A stretch of 64,000 nt of DNA, taken from contig CANMPK010000006.1 in assembly GCA_947499725.1 (NCBI GenBank), positions 40,590-104,589 on the forward strand. Reading direction: 5' to 3'. Made by a program: the position numbers and the translations under genes. Below, one piece after another: positions 55,416-64,000 of the stretch. Source of the stretch: an uncultured Paracoccaceae bacterium. GTDB lineage: Bacteria; Pseudomonadota; Alphaproteobacteria; Rhodobacterales; Rhodobacteraceae. The notes under the pieces were generated by a model, which was given only the letters and a program-made list of their open reading frames with translations, was not told the DNA's origin and did not search any database. Each line of letters opens with the position of its first letter. Position 1 is the first letter of the stretch.

Positions 55416-57041
55416 CTAAGACATCTCTAGCTCTGACCAAGTGCGATCAAAACGACCGGCTGCAAGATCTTCCTTGGATATCCATATCTGAAGTAAGCAA
55501 CCTCTCAGGTTCACAGCCGTCCCAAATTGATCAGAGATCTGAAAAAGCAGAACCGCGTCAGCATTGGTATCTCTGCCTTGCTGAATTTGATCACCAACTC
55601 CGAACATCTGGATCGGATAATCCTCAAGACGGACGCCAACCGCAGATTTCGGCACGTCACATGTCGCGGCAGACGCTACCGGTTTTATTGGCTCTTTTTT
55701 GGGCTTAATGACCAAGCCGAGCCTTTTCACTTCGTCAAATGCGTCGTTCACGGAGGAATGGACAGAGTCGAATAACATACCTGTTGTTAGGTAATGAGTA
55801 TGGTTCTCGAGAAGCTTTAGTTTTGCCGTTGCTTCCGCTTCTTCTCCCTCAACAACGATGCTGTTTAAGAAATCGATGAGCTTTCTTTTGATCTGATTTG
55901 GAAGAGCGCCATCCGACGCCGAGTGAGACATTTCTAGCCAATGGATCAATTGGGCGTCCGGCAAGAGATTTGAACTCAAATCCTCCGTGGGAACCGGTAA
56001 TTCATCATTGGGTTGTCGAATTAGGGATTTGACCTTGGATAACCCACGTTCACAACGCTTACGTAAGCCATTCGTGCGTACACGTTCGAGCCAACCTTTC
56101 TGGACCTTGAAAGCCTCAGTCGAAGCCTCATGGAAGTCGTTCAGTAACCGCAAAGAGAAACTTTGGGACAGAGCGTACAGAAACCCCCATGTTAGATACC
56201 CATCGTGCAAGTCAGAATGATAGTTCCCGCTTAGGTGTTTGGTGAAAGTGCGATCAAGCACTGGCTTGGGCGATGATGGACGCTTGCGTAAAAAGGGCTT
56301 GATGGCGCCCCGAACCTCGCGGCGATTTCTGTCAGTGCCAGCTTGCAAGGCCGCATAATAGTCCTGCCACGCCGCGTCGAATGCACGTTGTTCCGGTGTA
56401 TCTGGTTTCTCGGAACTTCTGCTAAGGCGCCTTTGCTCTTTGACAGAAAGTTGCTTGTAAGCCGCCTGCCTTTCAAGGGAGAGGGCGCGATATTTCTTGA
56501 ACCAAGACTGATCCGCGCGCCAAGTTCGGTACGGGATGGCCTGCACCGATTGCGGGGGCAGAAGCTTTGGATGAATGAGGGCCTCTTCATCCACGTAAAG
56601 CGCATCATACTCCGAATCTGGCCCGATTTCATCTAGATCTTCAGGGGCTGCTCTCTCGGGCAGTTCCTTCGGGCTTTGCGGAAAGTACAAAACGACGGGA
56701 TCACAGCCATGCAGACAGTCGCCCATAAGAGGTAGAAAAATGCTCAGCGTGCCTGTCGAAGGCTTTGCAACAAAAGGAAGGCTTTCTTCCGGCAATTCCA
56801 GACGCCTCGGGATCCCCGCAAGATCAATTTCCGCAAAGAAGTGCAGGCGCAATCTGTTTTCCGACGTCCACTCGGTCTCTGGCGTTATGTGTTCGGGCCA
56901 TTCGGTACCCTTCGGCAGCCGCGGCAGACCACCAAACCGAACAGCGGTGTGCTCGGGGTGGGGCTCTTCTAAAGGGCACAAAATAAGAGCGGCTTCTGCG
57001 GTAAGCTCTATATCGGGTGTGTCTATTGTCTTCTGCGCCAT
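55416..57041 (-). CDS. DUF1963 (YwqG-like) domain protein
   Basis: 541-residue protein. The N-terminal half has features of the DUF1963/YwqG family: TAVRFGGLPRLPKGTEWP, RLRLHFFAEIDLAGIPRR, GTLSIFLPLMGD and later a short MFGVGDQIQQGRD segment near residue 490 followed by VLLFQISDQFG, the usual C-terminal strands of this family. Between them is an insertion of about 270 residues, helical and basic, unlike short YwqG proteins (about 250-300). The ORF track starts at 57314; the ATG at 57041 has a GAGG ribosome-binding site and starts where the conserved region begins. Base and codon use look looser than in the flanking ribosomal genes, suggesting acquisition. Function unknown. Confidence 0.75.
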   Translation of the reverse strand: MAQKTIDTPDIELTAEAALILCPLEEPHPEHTAVRFGGLPRLPKGTEWPEHITPETEWTSENRLRLHFFAEIDLAGIPRRLELPEESLPFVAKPSTGTLSIFLPLMGDCLHGCDPVVLYFPQSPKELPERAAPEDLDEIGPDSEYDALYVDEEALIHPKLLPPQSVQAIPYRTWRADQSWFKKYRALSLERQAAYKQLSVKEQRRLSRSSEKPDTPEQRAFDAAWQDYYAALQAGTDRNRREVRGAIKPFLRKRPSSPKPVLDRTFTKHLSGNYHSDLHDGYLTWGFLYALSQSFSLRLLNDFHEASTEAFKVQKGWLERVRTNGLRKRCERGLSKVKSLIRQPNDELPVPTEDLSSNLLPDAQLIHWLEMSHSASDGALPNQIKRKLIDFLNSIVVEGEEAEATAKLKLLENHTHYLTTGMLFDSVHSSVNDAFDEVKRLGLVIKPKKEPIKPVASAATCDVPKSAVGVRLEDYPIQMFGVGDQIQQGRDTNADAVLLFQISDQFGTAVNLRGCLLQIWISKEDLAAGRFDRTWSELEMS

Positions 57042-57204
57042 GAAATGCCTCGGTTTGAAATTTTTCTTATCTAATAGGTATTTAAAATCCGCTCCACTCT
57101 GACCTGTCAAGCTGTGCAGCATGGCGTCAGCCAAACAACCTCTTGACCTAAACCTAACTTCAAGTCGCAGGGTGTGTGCTCCTAAATTGCACTGGAGTCT
57201 CCCC

Positions 57205-58614
57205 TTGGCCAATTCCCCCATACCCACCGACAGGAAAAGAATATTCGCAGCACTCTGCGCGCCCAGCGTGGCGATCATGCTGGCAGCGTTTGGAATAAGT
57301 TCCGCCGCCGTCACATTACCAGAGGTCTCAGGCGCCTTTGTGGCTCAGGGCCCCAACCCGACACTCATCGTCTCCATCTACATCCTCGCTGTCACATCGC
57401 TTGTTGTGCCGGTCGGACGTGCCGGCGATGTCTATGGCAAACGGGCTGTCCTGATTTCGGGCCTGTGCGTCTTTACCCTCGGTGCCGCCTTGGCCTCAGC
57501 CGCGGCGACCCTACAGGTTTTGATCGCCAGCAGATTTGTCCAAGGCGCAGGCGCAGCGGCCATGATGGCCATGCCACTGGCCTTGGTGCGCGATCTGGTG
57601 CCGTCTGGGCAAATCGGGCGTTGGATGGGGCTTTTGGGAAGCATGACAGCCATCGGAACAGCCTCAGGCCCCGCGATCGCAGGCGCCACAGTAGCCGCCT
57701 TTGGCTGGCGCGCGGTGTATGTGCTGCAAGTCCCGATTGCTTTGGCGACCCTCATACTGTGCTTCATCTGGCTGCGAGCTGGCGCAACGCAGGCTGAGAA
57801 AAAGTCGATCGATTTTCCCGGTGCGGCGGCCTTGGCCCTTTTCCTCGCTGCGATAACCTTCCTTATCTCTGGCTTGGGCAACGGGCTGGATCGCACGGAT
57901 GGTCTGCTTGCCTTGCTCGCAATAGGCGCGCTGATGGCCTTCAAGGTGATCGAAACCCGAAGCGCATCACCCATCATCCCATTTGATCTCCTACGCTCCA
58001 GCCACCTGCGCATAAGCTTTGCTATGAACGCCATCGTGTCTCTTGTGATGATGGGTATGCTCGTGATCGGACCCTTTTTCCTCATGAACGGGCTGGGGCT
58101 GACAACCGCGCAAATGGGCCTCGCCATGAGTGTCGGCCCAATCTCGGCCGCACTCAGCGGCGTTCCAGCCGGGCGGCTCACAGAAAAACTTGGCGCAGAC
58201 CATGCAGTAACAGCCGGCGCCAGCGCGATGGCCTTGGCATGTGTGGCCATGTCCGCGCTGCCTTACATGTTTGGACTTGTCGGGTTTGTTCTGGCCTTCA
58301 TTCTTCTGGCGCCCAGCTATCAGGTGTTTCTGGCCGCGCTCAACACATCCGTCATGCAGCGCGCCTCTGACCAACAGCAGGGCGTCACATCGGCAGTCCT
58401 TAATCTCAGCCGCAACTTTGGCTTTATCCTCGGAGCCGGATCCGTCAGCGCAATCTTTTGGGCCTTAGTCTCTTTGAGCAATGGCACGCAAAGCGCGCGT
58501 TTCGCCATGGCAGGGAGCTTTGCGATCTGCTTTGTCTGCGTGCTTGGGGTCGCCTTGCTATCGGTACGCTCGCGCGGCCATGGCCTAAAGAGACGGCGCG
58601 CTGCACAGGGATGA
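57205..58614 (+). CDS. MFS drug exporter, DHA2-like
   Basis: 469-residue major-facilitator transporter. Motif A-like PVGRAGDVYGKRAVLISG, then RFVQGAGAAAMMAMPLALVRDLVP and GSMTAIGTASGPAIAGATVAAFGWRAVYVLQVPIAL (antiporter motif C region), point to the DHA2/EmrB-QacA group with 12-14 spans. The ORF track starts at 57121, inside the 5' region of the divergent DUF1963 gene. TTG at 57205 follows TGGAGTCTCCCC and is the better start, but this is not certain. A proton-driven exporter of unknown substrate. Confidence 0.8.
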   Translation: MANSPIPTDRKRIFAALCAPSVAIMLAAFGISSAAVTLPEVSGAFVAQGPNPTLIVSIYILAVTSLVVPVGRAGDVYGKRAVLISGLCVFTLGAALASAAATLQVLIASRFVQGAGAAAMMAMPLALVRDLVPSGQIGRWMGLLGSMTAIGTASGPAIAGATVAAFGWRAVYVLQVPIALATLILCFIWLRAGATQAEKKSIDFPGAAALALFLAAITFLISGLGNGLDRTDGLLALLAIGALMAFKVIETRSASPIIPFDLLRSSHLRISFAMNAIVSLVMMGMLVIGPFFLMNGLGLTTAQMGLAMSVGPISAALSGVPAGRLTEKLGADHAVTAGASAMALACVAMSALPYMFGLVGFVLAFILLAPSYQVFLAALNTSVMQRASDQQQGVTSAVLNLSRNFGFILGAGSVSAIFWALVSLSNGTQSARFAMAGSFAICFVCVLGVALLSVRSRGHGLKRRRAAQG

Positions 58615-58743
58615 CCCGCGCCGCATTCAGAAACCTGAGCCCCAGCACAACATCCGCGCGCGCCCCACACAAACCACCTTTCCCCCACGTCGCCCAGGGT
58701 CTAAGTTGCCGCTAACGAACTCCAACACAGACAAGGGCAGGGC

Positions 58744-59634
58744 ATGAACGTCTCAGACAATATGCGCGGGGCGTTTTTCATGATGCTGACCATGCTCTGC
58801 TTCACCCTTGGTGACACCTTCACCAAGATCGTCCTCAAATCCCTGCCGCTTACACACTTCATCTTTATCCGTGGCTGTTTCTGCGTGTTGTTCATCGGCC
58901 TTGTGGCTTGGGCCATGGGCGCATTGAAATTTAACCTAAGCAAAAGAGACTGGCGCCTGCTCACCCTGCGCAGTGTCGCCGAAGCGGGGGCGACGTTCCT
59001 ATTCCTCAGTGCCCTGCGCACCATGGATCTGGCCAACGCCACCGCCGTTTTGCAATTCTTGCCGCTCAGCCTTGCTCTCGCCGCTGCGGTGTTCTTCCGC
59101 GAACCGCTCGGCTGGCGCCGCATGGCTGCGATCCTGATCGGCTTTTTCGGCATGCTGTTGATTGTGCGCCCAGGCACGGATGGGTTTGAACCCGATAGCC
59201 TCTATGCGCTCGGAGCCGTCTTTTGTGTCACGATCCGAGACCTCTCCGCCCGCCGTCTGTCCAAAGATGTGCCGCCCCTGATGGGCGCGCTTATCATGGC
59301 GGTTGCTGTGGCAGTGCTGTCTTTCTACTTCGCAGTGATCACCCCTTGGGAAGGGATCGCCTTGCCAAGTCTGGGCTTCACCGCCCTAGGGGCGGCATGT
59401 CTCTCAATGGGATACCTGCTGCTTGTGCTCGCCATGCGCTTTGGCGAAATCGCCTTCGTCGCGCCTTTCCGCTACACAGGGCTCGTCTTTGCGCTGATCT
59501 TTGGCTTTCTGATTTTCGGAGACTTCCCCGACGGGCTCACCCTGATCGGCGCGGCCATCGTGGTCAGCACCGGTATCTTTACACTGTACCGAGAAACCGT
59601 GGCCAAACGTCAGGCAAACGCCGCGCGCACCTGA
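58744..59634 (+). CDS. DMT-superfamily (EamA) transporter
   Basis: 296-residue membrane protein with ten spans in two EamA repeats: residues about 5-140 (MRGAFFMMLTMLCFTLGDTFTKIVLKSLPLTHFIFIRG, SALRTMDLANATAVLQFLPLSLALAAAVFFREPLGWRR) and about 150-288 (LYALGAVFCVTIRDLSARRLS, IAFVAPFRYTGLVFALIFGFLIFGDFPDG). These carry metabolites or nucleotide sugars; the substrate cannot be predicted. Its 3' end overlaps the convergent glycosyltransferase-like gene by 25 bp. Confidence 0.88.
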   Translation: MNVSDNMRGAFFMMLTMLCFTLGDTFTKIVLKSLPLTHFIFIRGCFCVLFIGLVAWAMGALKFNLSKRDWRLLTLRSVAEAGATFLFLSALRTMDLANATAVLQFLPLSLALAAAVFFREPLGWRRMAAILIGFFGMLLIVRPGTDGFEPDSLYALGAVFCVTIRDLSARRLSKDVPPLMGALIMAVAVAVLSFYFAVITPWEGIALPSLGFTALGAACLSMGYLLLVLAMRFGEIAFVAPFRYTGLVFALIFGFLIFGDFPDGLTLIGAAIVVSTGIFTLYRETVAKRQANAART

Positions 59635-60431
59635 TCACTGTCGATGGCAAAGGTCTTCTTGAAATGGGCCTCGCCGGCGGCATCCAGAAGTTCAAAGTCC
59701 AACTGCTTCACACCGGCCTTTTGACGCGAGTCATTAAACCCATTGTGCCCCCGCACGAACATATCCTCATCCGTATAGGTCACGGTTGGCATCACGCGGT
59801 TAAGCTTGCCATGGGCAAAGTTCATGATCGTCTGCTGCTGATACTGCGCCACGGCCATGCCCAGAGCGACGCCATAATAGGGCATCACATGCGCCTTAGA
59901 CATCATGCCCTCGGCTGTCGGCAGGGCAGAATACCCACGGTTAAAATCAATCCCCACCATAGGCTGGCTGGCCATCAACCCTGCGCAATCCGCCGCAGCC
60001 CCGCGCAACCGCTCGACAAACCGCACCGACACCGCATCATCATCGTCATGGCGAAACTGTAGGCTCGGCAAAGCCGTATCGCGGTCGATATGATCATTGA
60101 TGATCTGCTTCATGACGGGCCGATGCTGCTTCGGCGGCATCGCCACGATCTTGGCTTGCGGCATATCCGCAGTCATATCCTGCAAACGCGCCAGATAAGG
60201 CGCGGGCATACAGTCGCCAATGACGATCAAGAAGGTAAAGTTCTGATCCGTCTGCGCCTTCAAGCCGGGCAGGGCGATGGTTTCAAACATCGCCAACCGC
60301 TCGTCCATCCGCTCAGGCGCATAGAGATACGCGCGGCGATCCTCGATACTTTCGTGTTCGACCTGAAAGCCACCCAACGCCGGATAGGAAAACCGACAAA
60401 GCCCGATGACTTGCATATCCTGACTGTTCAT
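59610..60431 (-). CDS. Putative rhamnosyltransferase-family glycosyltransferase
   Basis: 273-residue protein of the 'putative rhamnosyl transferase' type common in roseobacters. The start (MQVIGLCRFSYPALGGFQVEHESIEDRRAYLYAPERMDERLAMFE) and FTFLIVIGDCMPAPYLARLQDM are characteristic, and an acidic cluster in LQFRHDDDDAVSVRFVERL (Asp129-Asp132) is the likely nucleotide-sugar/metal site. A cytoplasmic enzyme modifying a surface glycan or small molecule. The gene is solitary. The start could be the ATG at 60431 or the in-frame ATG 15 bases downstream. Confidence 0.75.
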   Translation of the reverse strand: MNSQDMQVIGLCRFSYPALGGFQVEHESIEDRRAYLYAPERMDERLAMFETIALPGLKAQTDQNFTFLIVIGDCMPAPYLARLQDMTADMPQAKIVAMPPKQHRPVMKQIINDHIDRDTALPSLQFRHDDDDAVSVRFVERLRGAAADCAGLMASQPMVGIDFNRGYSALPTAEGMMSKAHVMPYYGVALGMAVAQYQQQTIMNFAHGKLNRVMPTVTYTDEDMFVRGHNGFNDSRQKAGVKQLDFELLDAAGEAHFKKTFAIDSDQVRAAFA

Positions 60432-60568
60432 AGGAAGGTCCTAGCGCTGCTCAAGTGTTTTGCCAAAGAATGCCAGCGCATCAGGCGAAGAGCAACGCTC
60501 AATACACGCTAAACCTGCGCAGAGCCAAACGTCCTGACCGCAGAGCAGGGCGCCTCGGCCTGATACTG

Positions 60569-60597
60569 TTGACATACCCCCCGACTCCCCCTATACG
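60569..60597 (+). promoter_or_regulatory. Sigma70-type promoter of the str operon
   Basis: TTGACA (60569-60574) and TATACG (60592-60597) are separated by exactly 17 bp, in a pyrimidine-rich spacer (TACCCCCCGACTCCCCC). It is the best consensus promoter noticed in the window. The transcript would have a leader of about 220 nt before rpsL, in which no ORF is evident. The rest of 60432-60821 shows no gene. Confidence 0.8.
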
Positions 60598-60821
60598 CCC
60601 GCTTATCCGGCTATGGGACAAGTGTGCCCAACGCCGAAATCAAAATTTCAGTGGCTAAGGTCCATACCGCTTTTTGGTGTGCACCCTCTGGAAACTAACC
60701 GCGACGTTCGCCTCGGAATGGGAACGTTTGCGGCTTTTCGCTATGTGGCAACGCGTAGTGTCGGAAATAAGTAGCGTATGGGGCAACCCATGCAGAATGA
60801 GTTAGGAAACGGGATTACCCT

Positions 60822-61193
60822 ATGCCAACGATCCAACAGCTGATCCGCAAGCCGCGTCAGCCTAAAATCAAGCGCTCCAAGTCACAGCACCTGGAGCAGT
60901 GCCCACAGAAACGCGGCGTTTGCACACGCGTTTACACAACCACGCCTAAGAAACCGAACTCCGCGATGCGTAAAGTTGCGAAAGTTCGTCTGACAAACGG
61001 CTACGAAGTTATCTCTTACATCCCGGGTGAATCCCACAACCTTCAGGAACACTCCGTGGTTCTGATCCGTGGCGGCCGTGTAAAAGACCTTCCGGGTGTC
61101 CGTTACCACATCCTCCGCGGTGTTCTGGATACCCAAGGTGTTAAAGACCGTAAGCAACGTCGTTCCAAGTACGGCGCGAAGCGTCCTAAGTAA
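60822..61193 (+). CDS. rpsL: 30S ribosomal protein S12
   Basis: 123-residue S12 of the decoding centre. The conserved [21 protein letters not shown] and [17 protein letters not shown] loops keep wild-type Lys at both classical streptomycin-resistance positions. First gene of the str operon; rpsG follows after 15 bp. Confidence 0.98.
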   Translation: MPTIQQLIRKPRQPKIKRSKSQHLEQCPQKRGVCTRVYTTTPKKPNSAMRKVAKVRLTNGYEVISYIPGESHNLQEHSVVLIRGGRVKDLPGVRYHILRGVLDTQGVKDRKQRRSKYGAKRPK

Positions 61194-61208
61194 GAAGGAT
61201 ATTTATAG

Positions 61209-61679
61209 ATGTCTCGTCGTCACGCTGCAGAAAAACGTGAAGTATTGCCTGACGCCAAATTTGGCGATCGCGTACTTTCTAAATTCATGAACAACCTGAT
61301 GATCGACGGTAAAAAGTCGGTTGCAGAAAAGATCGTTTACAACGCGCTAGACCGTGTTGAATCCAAGATCAAACGCGCTCCAGTGGAAGTGTTCCACGAA
61401 GCGCTGGACAACATCAAACCGTCCGTAGAGGTTCGCTCTCGTCGTGTTGGTGGTGCCACATATCAGGTTCCTGTTGAGGTTCGCCCTGAGCGCCGTGAAG
61501 CACTGGCAATTCGCTGGTTGATCACTGCCTCCCGCGGTCGCAACGAAAACACAATGGAAGAGCGCCTCGCAGGTGAACTTCTGGATGCCGTGAACTCTCG
61601 CGGTAACGCTGTTAAAAAGCGCGAAGATACTCACAAGATGGCAGATGCGAACAAAGCATTCAGCCATTATCGCTGGTAA
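61209..61679 (+). CDS. rpsG: 30S ribosomal protein S7
   Basis: 156-residue S7, the primary 16S rRNA 3'-domain binder. It starts [20 protein letters not shown] and has the typical [33 protein letters not shown] hairpin and the ending [15 protein letters not shown]. It lies between rpsL and fusA with short gaps (15 and 21 bp), the standard str operon order. Confidence 0.98.
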   Translation: MSRRHAAEKREVLPDAKFGDRVLSKFMNNLMIDGKKSVAEKIVYNALDRVESKIKRAPVEVFHEALDNIKPSVEVRSRRVGGATYQVPVEVRPERREALAIRWLITASRGRNENTMEERLAGELLDAVNSRGNAVKKREDTHKMADANKAFSHYRW

Positions 61680-61700
61680 TCCCAAAAGGTATTTTGACCA

Positions 61701-63821
61701 ATGGCACGCGAATATACACTCGAACATTACCGTAACTTCGGTATCATGGCGCACATCGATGCGGGTAAAACAACCTGTTCCGAGCGCATCCTGTACTACA
61801 CAGGTAAATCCCACAACATCGGCGAAGTGCACGATGGTGCGGCGACCATGGACTGGATGGAGCAAGAGCAAGAGCGCGGTATTACAATTACTTCCGCTGC
61901 GACAACCACATTCTGGGAACGCACAGAAGATGGTAAAACAGCTGACTCTCCTAAGCACCGTCTGAACATCATCGACACTCCAGGCCACGTTGACTTCACA
62001 ATTGAAGTTGAGCGTTCCCTGGCGGTTCTCGATGGTGCGGTTTGTGTTCTTGACGCAAACGCTGGTGTTGAGCCTCAAACAGAAACTGTTTGGCGTCAGG
62101 CTGACCGCTACAAAGTTCCACGTATGGTTTTTGTCAACAAAATGGACAAAATCGGCGCGGACTTCTTCAACTGTGTTGAAATGATCGAAGACCGTACAGG
62201 CGCACGTGCTGTTCCTATCGGTGTTCCAATCGGCGCAGAAACAGAGCTCGAAGGTCTGGTTGACCTCGTGACTATGGAAGAGTGGGTCTACATCGGTGAA
62301 GACCTCGGCGCATCTTGGGAAAAACGCCCAATCCGCGCAGAGCTGCAAGACATGGCCGACGAATGGCGCGGCAAGATGATCGAAGCAGCCGTCGAAATGG
62401 ACGACGATGCAATGGAAGCATACCTGGAAGGCGAAGAGCCATCCGTTGAGGAGCTGCGCAAGCTGCTTCGCAAAGGTACGCTGGAAATGGCGTTCGTTCC
62501 TGTTCTGGGTGGTTCCGCGTTCAAAAACAAAGGTGTTCAACCTTTGCTGAACGCCGTAATCGACTATCTGCCGTCCCCACTGGACGTTGTTGATTACATG
62601 GGCTTCAAACCAGGCGACGAAGAAGAAGTTCGTGACATTGCCCGCCGTGCGGATGATGACATGGCGTTCTCCGGTCTGGCGTTCAAAATCATGAACGACC
62701 CATTTGTTGGCTCCCTGACATTCACACGTATCTACTCTGGTACGTTGAGCAAGGGCGACACACTGCTGAACTCTACAAAAGGTCGTAAAGAGCGCATCGG
62801 TCGTATGATGATGATGCACTCCAATGATCGTGAAGAGATCACAGAAGCATTCGCAGGCGACATTATCGCTCTGGCAGGTCTGAAAGACACAACAACAGGT
62901 GACACACTCTGCGCAGTGAACGAACCAGTTGTTCTGGAAACAATGACTTTCCCAGATCCGGTGATCGAGATTGCGGTTGAGCCTAAGACAAAAGCTGACC
63001 AAGAGAAAATGTCTCAAGGTCTGCAGCGTCTGGCAGCCGAAGATCCATCCTTCCGTGTTGAGACTGATCTGGAATCCGGTCAGACCATCATGAAGGGCAT
63101 GGGCGAACTTCACCTGGACATTCTTGTTGACCGTCTGAAGCGTGAATTCAAAGTCGAAGCGAACATTGGTGCGCCACAGGTTGCGTATCGTGAGACCATC
63201 GGCCACGAAGTCGAGCACACATACACACACAAGAAACAGTCTGGTGGTTCCGGTCAGTTCGGTGAGGTTAAACTCATCATCACACCAACAGAGCCGGGTG
63301 AAGGTTACTCCTTCGAATCCCGCATCGTTGGTGGTTCTGTTCCTAAGGAATACATCCCAGGTGTTGAAAAAGGCATCCAGTCTGTCATGGACTCCGGCCC
63401 TCTGGCTGGCTTCCCAGTGATCGACTTTAAGGTTGCTCTGATCGACGGTAAGTTCCACGACGTTGACTCCAGCGTTCTGGCCTTCGAAATCGCATCCCGT
63501 ATGTGTATGCGTGAAGGTATGCGCCAAGCTGGCGCGAAACTGCTGGAACCAATGATGAAGGTCGAAGTTATTACTCCTGAAGAGTATACCGGCGGCATCA
63601 TCGGCGACCTGACATCCCGTCGTGGTCAAGTGTCCGGTCAGGAACCACGCGGCAACGCTGTTGCGATTGACGCATTCGTTCCTCTGGCGAACATGTTCGG
63701 CTACATTAACACTCTGCGTTCCATGTCCTCTGGCCGTGCGCAGTTTACAATGCAGTTCGACCACTACGATCCAGTTCCGCAGAACATCTCTGACGAGATC
63801 CAAGCGAAATTCGCATCTTAA
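61701..63821 (+). CDS. fusA: Elongation factor G
   Basis: 706-residue EF-G, the translocation GTPase. G1 is AHIDAGKTT, switch [12 protein letters not shown]4 NKMD, G5 GVPIGAE region. Domains II-V follow with [38 protein letters not shown] and the C-terminal [20 protein letters not shown]. Length and motifs fit the canonical translational EF-G rather than EF-G2. tuf begins 81 bp downstream; that gap contains the stem GTCGGG/CCCGAC. Confidence 0.98.
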   Translation: MAREYTLEHYRNFGIMAHIDAGKTTCSERILYYTGKSHNIGEVHDGAATMDWMEQEQERGITITSAATTTFWERTEDGKTADSPKHRLNIIDTPGHVDFTIEVERSLAVLDGAVCVLDANAGVEPQTETVWRQADRYKVPRMVFVNKMDKIGADFFNCVEMIEDRTGARAVPIGVPIGAETELEGLVDLVTMEEWVYIGEDLGASWEKRPIRAELQDMADEWRGKMIEAAVEMDDDAMEAYLEGEEPSVEELRKLLRKGTLEMAFVPVLGGSAFKNKGVQPLLNAVIDYLPSPLDVVDYMGFKPGDEEEVRDIARRADDDMAFSGLAFKIMNDPFVGSLTFTRIYSGTLSKGDTLLNSTKGRKERIGRMMMMHSNDREEITEAFAGDIIALAGLKDTTTGDTLCAVNEPVVLETMTFPDPVIEIAVEPKTKADQEKMSQGLQRLAAEDPSFRVETDLESGQTIMKGMGELHLDILVDRLKREFKVEANIGAPQVAYRETIGHEVEHTYTHKKQSGGSGQFGEVKLIITPTEPGEGYSFESRIVGGSVPKEYIPGVEKGIQSVMDSGPLAGFPVIDFKVALIDGKFHDVDSSVLAFEIASRMCMREGMRQAGAKLLEPMMKVEVITPEEYTGGIIGDLTSRRGQVSGQEPRGNAVAIDAFVPLANMFGYINTLRSMSSGRAQFTMQFDHYDPVPQNISDEIQAKFAS

Positions 63822-63902
63822 TCGGGGCGGCGGGCTTCGGTCCGCCCTACCCACAACTCGTAGGTCGGGAATTTCCCCGACACCCCAAATAAGGAGGCCA
63901 TC

Positions 63903-64000
63903 ATGGCTAAGGAAAAGTTTGAACGTTCCAAACCGCACTGCAACATCGGCACAATCGGCCACGTTGACCACGGTAAAACAACACTGACAGCTGCGATCAC
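63903..64000 (+). CDS. tuf: Elongation factor Tu, 5' part only
   Basis: The first 32 codons read [31 protein letters not shown], including the G1 loop GHVDHGKT. It is the last gene of the str operon and is cut by the window end. The start follows AAGGAGGCCATC, a near-perfect Shine-Dalgarno sequence fitting one of the most highly translated genes. Confidence 0.97.
   Translation, partial: MAKEKFERSKPHCNIGTIGHVDHGKTTLTAAI

Noticed and set aside
57121-57314. Overlapping 5' ends of the DUF1963 and MFS ORFs as an antisense-regulated pair
   Set aside because: The overlap exists only with the longest ORF starts. The starts with good ribosome-binding sites (57041 and 57205) leave a 163-bp divergent promoter region.
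61347-63971. 874-codon open frame antisense to fusA and rpsG
   Set aside because: Same codon-bias artefact in highly expressed genes; it crosses two real genes and a gap and has no recognisable motif.

Overview
The window is chromosomal DNA of an alphaproteobacterium, most likely a marine Rhodobacterales (roseobacter-group) species. The evidence is a moderate G+C content, an AapJQMP/Bzt-type amino-acid transporter, a SmoEFGK/MtlK/SmoS-type polyol operon as in Rhodobacter, a Hint_2-domain protein, and the secE-nusG / rplKA / rplJL-rpoBC / str ribosomal region. I saw no rRNA, tRNA, CRISPR array or intact insertion sequence. Family assignments come from motif recognition, not database searches.

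Region 1 (1-3.2 kb) holds the edge of a Nit1C-type nitrilase cluster (minus strand: MSMEG_0572-family protein, then an Nit6803-type nitrilase cut by the window edge). A MocR-type PLP regulator is transcribed divergently across a promoter region rich in TACAAT/ATTGTA repeats. A possible recombinase remnant follows.

Region 2 (3.7-24.5 kb) is the most interesting part. It looks like one catabolic island, framed by the two halves of a single polar amino-acid ABC transporter (aapJQM on the left, the ATPase aapP about 15 kb to the right). Between them lie a minus-strand sulfur operon (Cys/Met-type PLP lyase, VOC protein, persulfide dioxygenase, 71-residue membrane protein), a BisC-type molybdenum sulfoxide reductase with an IclR regulator, a rhodanese, and a long plus-strand operon (DadA-type FAD oxidase, hydantoinase/oxoprolinase A and B, SDR, propionyl-CoA-synthetase-like ligase, RidA, AapP), followed by a SulP transporter. 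The inference is import of a nitrogen- and sulfur-containing amino acid or cyclic (hydantoin/oxoproline/thiazolidine-like) compound, ring opening, C-S cleavage, sulfide oxidation and movement of the sulfur oxyanion. The substrate is unknown. A hairpin pair with a CCCTCC loop plus a strong terminator ends the region.

Region 3 (24.8-32.3 kb) has a stand-alone UxaA-family dehydratase, a CBS protein with an ArsB/NhaD-type transporter, and a three-gene sugar-nucleotide operon (manC, UDP-glucose dehydrogenase, UDP-glucuronate epimerase) for exopolysaccharide precursors.

Region 4 (32.4-39.6 kb, minus) is a complete polyol (sorbitol/mannitol) uptake and oxidation operon: smoE-smoF-smoG-smoS-araC-mtlK-smoK, with several start/stop overlaps and an internal AraC gene.

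Region 5 (39.9-64 kb, plus) is the transcription/translation block: secE, nusG, rplK, rplA, rplJ, rplL, rpoB, rpoC, then rpsL, rpsG, fusA and the start of tuf. It is interrupted by an outer-membrane barrel protein, a Hint-domain protein, and a small insert (DUF1963 protein, MFS exporter, DMT transporter, putative rhamnosyltransferase) between rpoC and rpsL. Many RNA hairpins and a consensus promoter for the str operon can be read directly.
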